A stretch of DNA of 64,000 bases from Rhizopus sp. PT2906. Its lineage: Eukaryota; Mucoromycota; Mucoromycetes; Mucorales; Rhizopodaceae. The translations under genes and the position numbers were made by a program. Numbering within the stretch: position 1 is the stretch's first letter; each line of letters starts with the position of its first letter. Where the stretch lies: NCBI GenBank assembly GCA_025529335.1, contig JAMYHX010000212.1:1-64000 (forward strand), given 5' to 3'. Shown here piece by piece: positions 57,686 to 64,000 of this stretch. Below the pieces are notes generated by a model. It ran no database searches, was not told where the DNA came from, and worked only from the letters and a program-made list of their open reading frames with translations.

Positions 57686-59036
57686 GTGTGTATATACCTT
57701 AAAGAGCTATTGATGCCTGCATTAGCAATATATTCAATTGCATCTTCATCAATTGTCAACCCTTCTGTCTTGGCACGAATGGAAATGATCACCTTGATTT
57801 CATCAATCGAATAAGGTAATGTACGAATGATCAAGAGTCGATCCAAGAGGTCAACAGGGATTCCATGAGGAGAGACAATATCATCCGTACCTCGAATAGT
57901 ACAATTACCTCGGTTCGTAGCAAAGATAACAATAGGTGAGAGTGGTGATTCGAGAGCACGGTTGAGATATGTAAAGCATTCAATGTCCAACATGTGTACT
58001 TCATCAATAAAAAGTACACCAGGCACAAGTTCGGCAATGCCTTGCTCGATGTATTTATTCACCACCTTGTTAATCTCCTGTCTTAGCTTATCTGTAATTT
58101 CTGTCTTTTTAGGTTTTAACAATTGACCCATCATAGACATGATGTCTTGACCACCTTCAGGTCTAGCATTGGCAACATCCAAATCATGAAGGGTGACGTC
58201 CTGAATGACTTCCTTCTTTTTGTGAACTTCACCCTTTGGTAAAGGAACATATTCTTCAGCTTCCAAATCAAATTCCGTAGCATAAGCATCAGATCGACCC
58301 ACTCTCTGTAAACACAATAAGCTCCAATTTGTCATGATCAGTATGTCTTTTTTTTTTACCTTGCAAGCACCTGTGTTGGCTTCAATATAAATCACATCAC
58401 CTACTGTCACTTTCTCTTTTTGAATGGATTCATAAATACTAGGATCTAACTTGAGTTGCTTGACACCCTTGATCGTTTTCAAACCAATGATGACATGTGA
58501 GATCGTTTTGCCGTATCCGCCTAAAGGATTCTCTGTCTCTTCAGGTGTCAACTCTGTCACTTCACCTTCATACACTTCCTTAGTTTCCTTGATGCGTAAA
58601 CCAATGGCTCTTCTGAAATTCTCCATCAACACTTCAGTCTTTTTAATTTCGCTCGAATACACTTCTGATCCTACAATCGGGCGGAATGGCACCTTGGGGC
58701 CCAACTCTTGTGCGATAGCTAAAGCAATAGCTGTCTTACCCGTGCCAGGAGCACCAGCAAATAGTAAAGCACGACCAGCCATACTTTTGCTTTTGATCAT
58801 GTCTACGACAATTCCACTTGCCTATGTATATTACGATTATTAATCATAACGCGTATCACTTGTTCATTACTTGCCTCTCGTGCATTCTCTTGACCAACAA
58901 ATCCAGCTTGAATAGGTTCTGCTGTACCATCAGGTCTAAGACCGAGCCCTTTAATATGTGAGTGTGTTGCCACACGTTTTTCATGTGGCGCGGTTTTGAC
59001 CTGCTCAATCTTCATCTTTTCATTTGAGGTAGACAT
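57462..59036 (-). CDS. RVB1: RuvB-like AAA+ ATPase 1 (Pontin/RVB1)
   Basis: Four exons (59036-58875, 58821-58360, 58305-57698, 57624-57462) give 464 residues. Walker A GAPGTGKT and Walker B LFIDEVHML are present. GLGLRPDGTAEPIQAGFVGQ, EVYSSEIKKTEVLMENFRRA and RPEGGQDIMSMMGQLLKPKK place it with RUVBL1 rather than RUVBL2. RVB1/RVB2 form hexamers in INO80, SWR1, NuA4 and R2TP complexes. The first intron begins with GC rather than GT. The last intron carries a (TA)n microsatellite. The gene is divergent from the reticulon. Confidence 0.96.
57653..57682. repeat. (AT)n microsatellite in an RVB1 intron
   Basis: About fifteen AT units within the intron between the third and last RVB1 exons. Confidence 0.9.
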
Positions 59037-59280
59037 GACGTGATATTTAGAGTTTGAAAACGTAAGTGTTTATGGATTAGAGTGAAAGGGAATGGAAAAA
59101 AAATTTTGGTTAAAGCAAAAAAGTGACTTGAGGTTACTATAATTGGAAATCATAGACGGCATCAACCGAGTAAGCGCATCATCACTGTGATATCATAGTT
59201 AATGCAAAGATGTATTGATTATGGATATATAAAGGACAGAATCCATTCATACTTTCTTTTGAATTCAAATTGTTATTACC

Positions 59281-60458
59281 ATGGAAACTTATAACAGACC
59301 ATTAACTCCTCCTGACAACGATCGTCTCAAAGACTCTACATTACCTGAAGTTGCCTCTCTTCAAAAGAAACAAGACCAAATCTTTCCTCCCGTTACAGGC
59401 GCAACTACTGATATAACCTCTACTCAACCTATCACTAAAGAGAAACCTACTACTGCTACTACTACTACTACTACCACAAACCATTCTGCTTCAAACCCCT
59501 TTGCTTCAGAGTCTGCTGATTCTCGTCGTACCTCCCAACCTCCTCCTGGTTACCAACATGGTGTTGCTTTCCCATTCGAGAAGGGTACATCTTCCTCTCC
59601 TGTGACCAGTGCAGCTACATCTGCAACTACATCTGCAGCCACATCTGCAGCTAGTCCTACCAACAACACTGCAAAGTACGGTAGCTCACAACGTAATGAT
59701 ACGACCCATCGTATCGAAACCGAGGCCTTGAACATTCTCCAATGGAAAAATCCTATCCGTTCCGGTGCCATCATGGCCATGATTGTAGGCTCTATCATCC
59801 TTAGTCGTTGGTACTCTTTACTTCAATTAGGTTCTATGGCTCTTACTTTGGCCATTGGCATCAATCTGATCTATGTTCACTTTATGCTTCAAAGCCAAAA
59901 GGTGCTCACAAGCACTGACAACGTATCACACCCCTACAGGTAAGGGAGTTGCATAAAATTTTTAAAATTATCATGCTGATTTTTTTTTTTTTTTTTCACA
60001 GAGACGTCATTGATAACGAAAGATCGACAGCCATCGATCGCCAAAGCGTTCGTCGCTACACCAACATGTTTATCGAAGTAGCCGAGACAGTCATTCGTGC
60101 CTTGACTCGTATTGTCTTTATTGATGACACCAAGACAAGCATCAAGTGGCTTGCCTTCTCTTTTACTATCTGGAAGATCTCTGCTCATATGTCTACTGTC
60201 AACATCATCCTCTTTGTCACTCTCTCTGCCTTCACTTTCCCTCGCTTGTACATCACAAACAAGGATGTGGTTGACTCTCACCTTCATAAGGGTCAGGCCT
60301 TGATTCAAAACAGTCTCAGCAAGGCACAAGAAGCTGCCAAGGAAAGTATTAATGATACTTATGCAAAGGCTAGAGCCATGACTGCAAAGGCTGGAACCAC
60401 TGGTACTGATGCTAAGAATACCTTGAATAACTCTTCTGTTACTGTTAAACAAGACTAA
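59281..60458 (+). CDS. reticulon-domain ER membrane protein
   Basis: Two exons (59281-59939, 60002-60458) give 371 residues. The first ~150 residues are low-complexity, rich in Thr/Ser/Pro, with an (ACT)n-coded Thr run and SAATSATTSA-type repeats. Then comes ALNILQWKNPIRSG, the entry of a reticulon homology domain, with two long hydrophobic hairpins separated by a hydrophilic loop. The tail is amphipathic (KAQEAAKESINDTYAK). Reticulons shape ER tubules. The intron has a poly-T acceptor tract. The closest alternative is another RHD protein such as a Yop1-like one, but Yop1 lacks this leader. Confidence 0.82.
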
Positions 60459-60522
60459 AAAAAATTGTGTGTATTCATTTAAATTTGTTGTATGTAAATA
60501 AAATCTTTATGAACTTTTTTTC

Positions 60523-61318
60523 TTATGCTTCAGAAAAGGCGGGTATGATCAAATGTGCATCAGTCAAGAGTTGACCTGATTGTAAAAGACCGACATGGGG
60601 TGTAATATCCCAGGCAATGGAAAGGTTGGCTCGTTCATAACTATGAAAATATATCAATAATCCCGTGTTGTCATTGCTTTACAAACTTACTTCCACTTTT
60701 GAGAAATGTCAACCATCGCATACTTGTTACCAACGTTCTTCAGTTTTAAATTCGCCTTTTCCTTTTGAGTGATGATTCGATCCCAAAGGACAACCGAGTT
60801 ACGTTTCTAGATGATATCATCAGTATAATGTTTTATATAATTGGGTCCTTACATATTTATCTGTTTCATAATCAGCTACAACAGTGACGAATATCTGCTT
60901 TGTATTCCAATTGAATAATTCACTAAAGTCTAGACTATGTGTGTTAACAATAATAAAGGTATATATATATATATATATCTTGTACCAGCATCAATATCAA
61001 ATGAAAGCCTTGCAAATTCAGTCTTTTTTCTATAATCTTGATTTTCTGGACCAAAGCGACGTGCGACACTGTTTTGAATGTTATTAAAAGTAATATATAT
61101 GAATAAGAACACATACACTTTAATGTTGCTGGCATCTACTTTAAGTGCGCCTTGAATAGGTGGATAGCCTTGAATGTAAGAGATGAGGGCAACTATGCCA
61201 AGAACTGCAGATAGAACACTAACAGCAAAAGAAAAAAGGTTCTGCTTTTATTTAACAACGTGGAGGAGGATGAGATTAACATTTTATTTACATTGAATCG
61301 TTGTTGTAGATTGTACAT
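60523..61318 (-). CDS. SPC3: signal peptidase complex subunit SPC3
   Basis: Six exons (61318-61292, 61241-61117, 61068-60986, 60929-60853, 60806-60691, 60640-60523) give 181 residues, the family length. A short cytosolic start (MYNLQQRFN) and one membrane segment (FSFAVSVLSAVLGIVALISY) precede a lumenal domain with FSELFNWNTKQIFVTVVADY, SVVLWDRII and ANLSIAWDITPHVGLLQSG. These are the conserved blocks of SPCS3/Spc3. It supports the catalytic subunit in cutting signal peptides in the ER. Exon 1 is 27 bases, and one intron has a (TA)n run; the acceptor of that intron is the second of two nearby TAG sites. Confidence 0.93.
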
Positions 61319-62014
61319 GACGTGTCAAGAGAACAGGAGGGGAAAGGATAAAGACAGACAGATAGAGAGACTGGCAAATTGTATTGAATCGGAGTTTTAT
61401 TATTTCTGGATAAAACACAATGGCTGCTGTTACAGAATGTATAATCGAGGAGCATAGGATATATTTAGAAAAATGTATAGAATATAGAATAGAGGGAGAG
61501 AGAGAGAGAGACACTTTGTGTAGAGAGCAATTATTCATTATCAAGCGTAAAATACAGCAATGTCCCTTTTGTTTGGTCTCTCTTGTTATGCGTGTGTACA
61601 GCCAATAGAGATGGAATATAAAAGGAGCAAAACATCAAACTATAAAGAATATCAAGTGCATGAATCTCTTATTTACTGTAATTCCTTATTTGATCTATAA
61701 TACGCCCATGATATAGACAGGGCACATTAATATGGCAGAAACCATAATCAAGATATATACCAAGCAGTCCTATGATCTCAACCACGCATAATGTTTGACA
61801 TTTGTTATAAGCTAAAGAAAACATGGAAACTCCCCCTTGTCCAATAGTAACATCAAGAACACATATCTGTTTATGAAGAGAGAAACAAGTACATGAATTA
61901 TTCAAACACATAATTAAATAGAAACAAAACCGGAAAATTTAGTATATAAAGACCAACTACTGTTTCTCTTTTTTTTCCGTTTTACTATCTATTTTTTTTT
62001 TTTTTTTACTCTTA
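61319..62014. other. intergenic region between SPC3 and the kinase
   Basis: About 700 bases between divergent genes, with a GA-rich repeat near 61496-61513 and a T-rich tract (61990-62010) right before the kinase ATG. No supported gene. Confidence 0.5.
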
Positions 62015-63623
62015 ATGCCTAGTCGTTCAAATTCAATTCTTCATATTGGGAATTTTGGAGACTACCATCTGCTCCAAGACCTCGGTCAAGGCGCTTGTGG
62101 TAAGGTAAAGTTGGCGATGAATAACGAAACTGGTGAAACGGTAAGGATCGAAAATTCAAATAAAGGGCATTTAATTTATTATTCCGAAGCTTGCTATCAA
62201 AATCATCAAGCGTCCTGAAATTGACGAGGAACAACGTTCGATCAATGGAAAGGTTTACTCTGAAAAGAAATTCCTTGAAGAAAAACTCAATTGGGAAGCT
62301 CGTGAGAAGAGAACAATCCGAGAGACATCGATCATGAAACTCTTACGCCATCCACATGTTGTGAAATATTACGATATGGTTACTACTGATTCCTATCACT
62401 ACATCATGATGGAGTACGCCGAAGGAGGACAGTTGCTGCATCATATTGCTGCCGACGGAATGATGTGTGAACCTGAGGCTCGTCATTATGCTCGTCAGAT
62501 CATCAGTGCTCTTGATTACATGCATCGTAACTCGATCGTTCACAGGGATCTCAAGGTTGAAAACATCATGCTAGACAGAACTGGGAGAAGTATCAAGGTT
62601 GGCGATTTTGGTTTGTCCAACACGCACTTTCCCGAGAAAAGACTGACGACGTTCTGTGGATCTCTCTACTTTGCTGCCCCGGAGGTGCTGAATGGAGATC
62701 CCTATCAGGGCCCTGAACTGGATGTCTGGAGTCTAGGTGTCGTCATTTATGTCATGGTTACTGGTCATATGCCATTTGATGATGTTAGTGTGCCATTGAT
62801 TCAAGACAAGATAAAAAACGCCATCGTGTCCTATCCAGAACACATAAGCGAGAGCTTGCAAGACTTGCTTTCTAAAATCTTTGTTGTTGATCAAAAGAGA
62901 CGAATCAAGCTGGCTGACATAATGAAACACGACTGGATCGAAAAACATTATGCTCAAGGTATCAAGAATTATGTGCCTATCCGCATACCTCTGCATATCC
63001 CATTGGCTTCTCCCATCCTGAATGAGATGTCAGAATACTTCAACTTTGGCACTCCAGAAGAAATCAGGACCAAGATGGAAACGATCATCGAATCGCCTCT
63101 TTACAAGTTTGCTTCTGATCATTGCTGCTGCGTCGAACTATGTAAGCTCAATAAGATCAATGAAGACCAACTTGCATTTATCAAGCGATGGGGTTTCTAT
63201 AATGATCCACAATCGGTCCCTGCTGCCTTTCATCCTTTGCTCTCTGTTTATTATTTGATCAGGGAACGCCTCAAGAATCAGGTCGTACCGTTCGTACCAG
63301 ATTCACCTAGATCAGTTCATTTGTCCTCAGTTTGTAATTCGCCTGTTGATGGAGAGACTCCTTCTGATCAAAGATGCTCTTGGTTAAAGTTATCTACGGA
63401 AGAAATGAATATCGAAAAGGAATACCCAAAGCCTACTGAATCTCGATTCATTTCACCTTCTTCAAGTGAAGCATATGCGACTGCACAGGGTTTATCAAGA
63501 GAGCATGATCAAGTAGCTCAGAATCATGTTCACGAAGAGGATCATCATCATGGAATCAAGCATATCGTTGCCTCATTGAATGCTATCTTCTCAAAGATGT
63601 CTTGCCAACCTCCTCCTCCTTAG
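62015..63623 (+). CDS. Ser/Thr protein kinase, KIN1/MARK type, short
   Basis: Two exons (62015-62140, 62190-63623) give 519 residues. The catalytic domain spans about residues 15-305 with Gly loop LGQGACGKV, LAIKIIK (ATP lysine), HRDLKVENIM, DFGLS and AAPEV, so it should be active. An insert of about 30 charged residues lies between the lysine and the C-helix (RETSIMKLLRHPHVV), as in Kin1/Kin2. The region after the kinase includes a helical block then a disordered His-rich tail (EEDHHHGIK). Kin1, Kin2 and MARK end in a KA1 membrane-binding domain; the protein stops without it. Kin1 kinases act in polarity and secretion. Confidence 0.85.
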
Positions 63624-63819
63624 ATAATTTACCAAACAAACAAAGAAAGCAAGCTTTTCTTTTCAATTTAATGGATTTATAATAAAGCAGAAAAGATGTT
63701 GTGAAAATGCATATAAATTATCTTGTCCATAAAAGATGTCATAAAGACATGCTGTATTTCAATATTTGTCTTTCTCTTTCTCTTTTTGCATACAGAAAAG
63801 AAAAGAAAAAAAAATTTAC

Positions 63820-64000
63820 ATGACAACTCACCATAATACAGACTTTCTGTCACGAAAAGAGCAAGTCATTGCTTCACTTGTAGAACATTTGGATCCAGAA
63901 AGGAGAGACAAATCACCCAAGGGATTCATTGATGCACCCATTCTAGATCTGATGCATGTCATCAACAAACACCCTGATTACTACACCACCAGTAGTTGTT
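63820..64000 (+). CDS. TYW3-type tRNA wybutosine-synthesising methyltransferase, 5' part
   Basis: The frame from the ATG at 63820 is open to the window edge (60 codons). It reads FLSRKEQVIASL, SPKGFIDAPILDLMHVINKH and PDYYTTSS, matching the N-terminus of TYW3, where TTSSC is the start of the active-site region. TYW3 methylates an intermediate of wybutosine at position 37 of tRNA-Phe. The rest lies outside. It could also be a fusion with other TYW domains. Confidence 0.85.
   Translation, partial: MTTHHNTDFLSRKEQVIASLVEHLDPERRDKSPKGFIDAPILDLMHVINKHPDYYTTSSC

Noticed and set aside
59934..60452. 172-codon open frame on the minus strand
   Set aside because: Lies opposite the second reticulon exon, which has clear domain and splice support.
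1..64000. CRISPR arrays, bacterial operons, prophage or biosynthetic gene cluster
   Set aside because: No regularly spaced repeats, no Shine-Dalgarno-linked gene strings and no grouped biosynthetic enzymes; the genes are unrelated eukaryotic housekeeping genes with spliceosomal introns.

Overview
This is nuclear DNA of a filamentous fungus, most likely a mucoralean (Mucoromycota). The evidence is AT-rich intergenic DNA, genes cut by many short GT-AG introns (mostly 48-65 nt), a myosin regulatory light chain, a PKA regulatory subunit, a full-length Dicer, a PDR-type ABC transporter, and transposase relics resembling those I know from Rhizopus/Mucor. No prokaryotic features (operons, Shine-Dalgarno sites, CRISPR) are present. 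I recognised no tRNA or rRNA gene. Intron borders below were read by eye and checked for frame; no RNA evidence was available.

Layout. 1-33 kb is gene-dense: a possible first exon leaving the left edge, NTE1 lysophospholipase, NUP133 nucleoporin, myosin regulatory light chain (tail-to-tail with and overlapping NUP133), a PMCA/PMC1-type Ca2+ ATPase, a SelO pseudokinase, the exocyst subunit SEC8, a short unassigned reverse-strand ORF, Dicer, and a PDR/ABCG drug-efflux pump. 33-42 kb is gene-poor and relic-rich: a dispersed repeat, a G-rich tract, a rotted Tc1/mariner-like transposase, a second transposase tail on the opposite strand, one intact Nudix gene, and a decayed 1.4 kb element with inverted ends. 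42-48 kb is dense again: KDEL receptor ERD2, PKA regulatory subunit, NSRP1-like splicing factor, a repetitive secreted protein and an intronless aldehyde dehydrogenase. 48.1-50.4 kb holds a second copy of the dispersed repeat and a decayed multi-exon gene. 50.5-64 kb carries isovaleryl-CoA dehydrogenase, an amino-acid/GABA-type permease, a glutathionyl-hydroquinone reductase, an unusually short tropomyosin, RVB1, a reticulon, signal-peptidase subunit SPC3, a KIN1/MARK-type kinase and the start of TYW3.

The genes form no pathway cluster. Loose themes are secretion and ER (ERD2, SPC3, reticulon, SEC8, NTE1), actin cytoskeleton (myosin light chain, tropomyosin) and cyclic-nucleotide/Ca2+ signalling. 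No clearly new multi-gene system was found. The best leads are a tropomyosin whose length fits three actin pseudo-repeats, the degraded mobile elements with a TIR pair, the dispersed repeat pair, the tandem-repeat secreted protein, and a likely GC-AG intron in RVB1.
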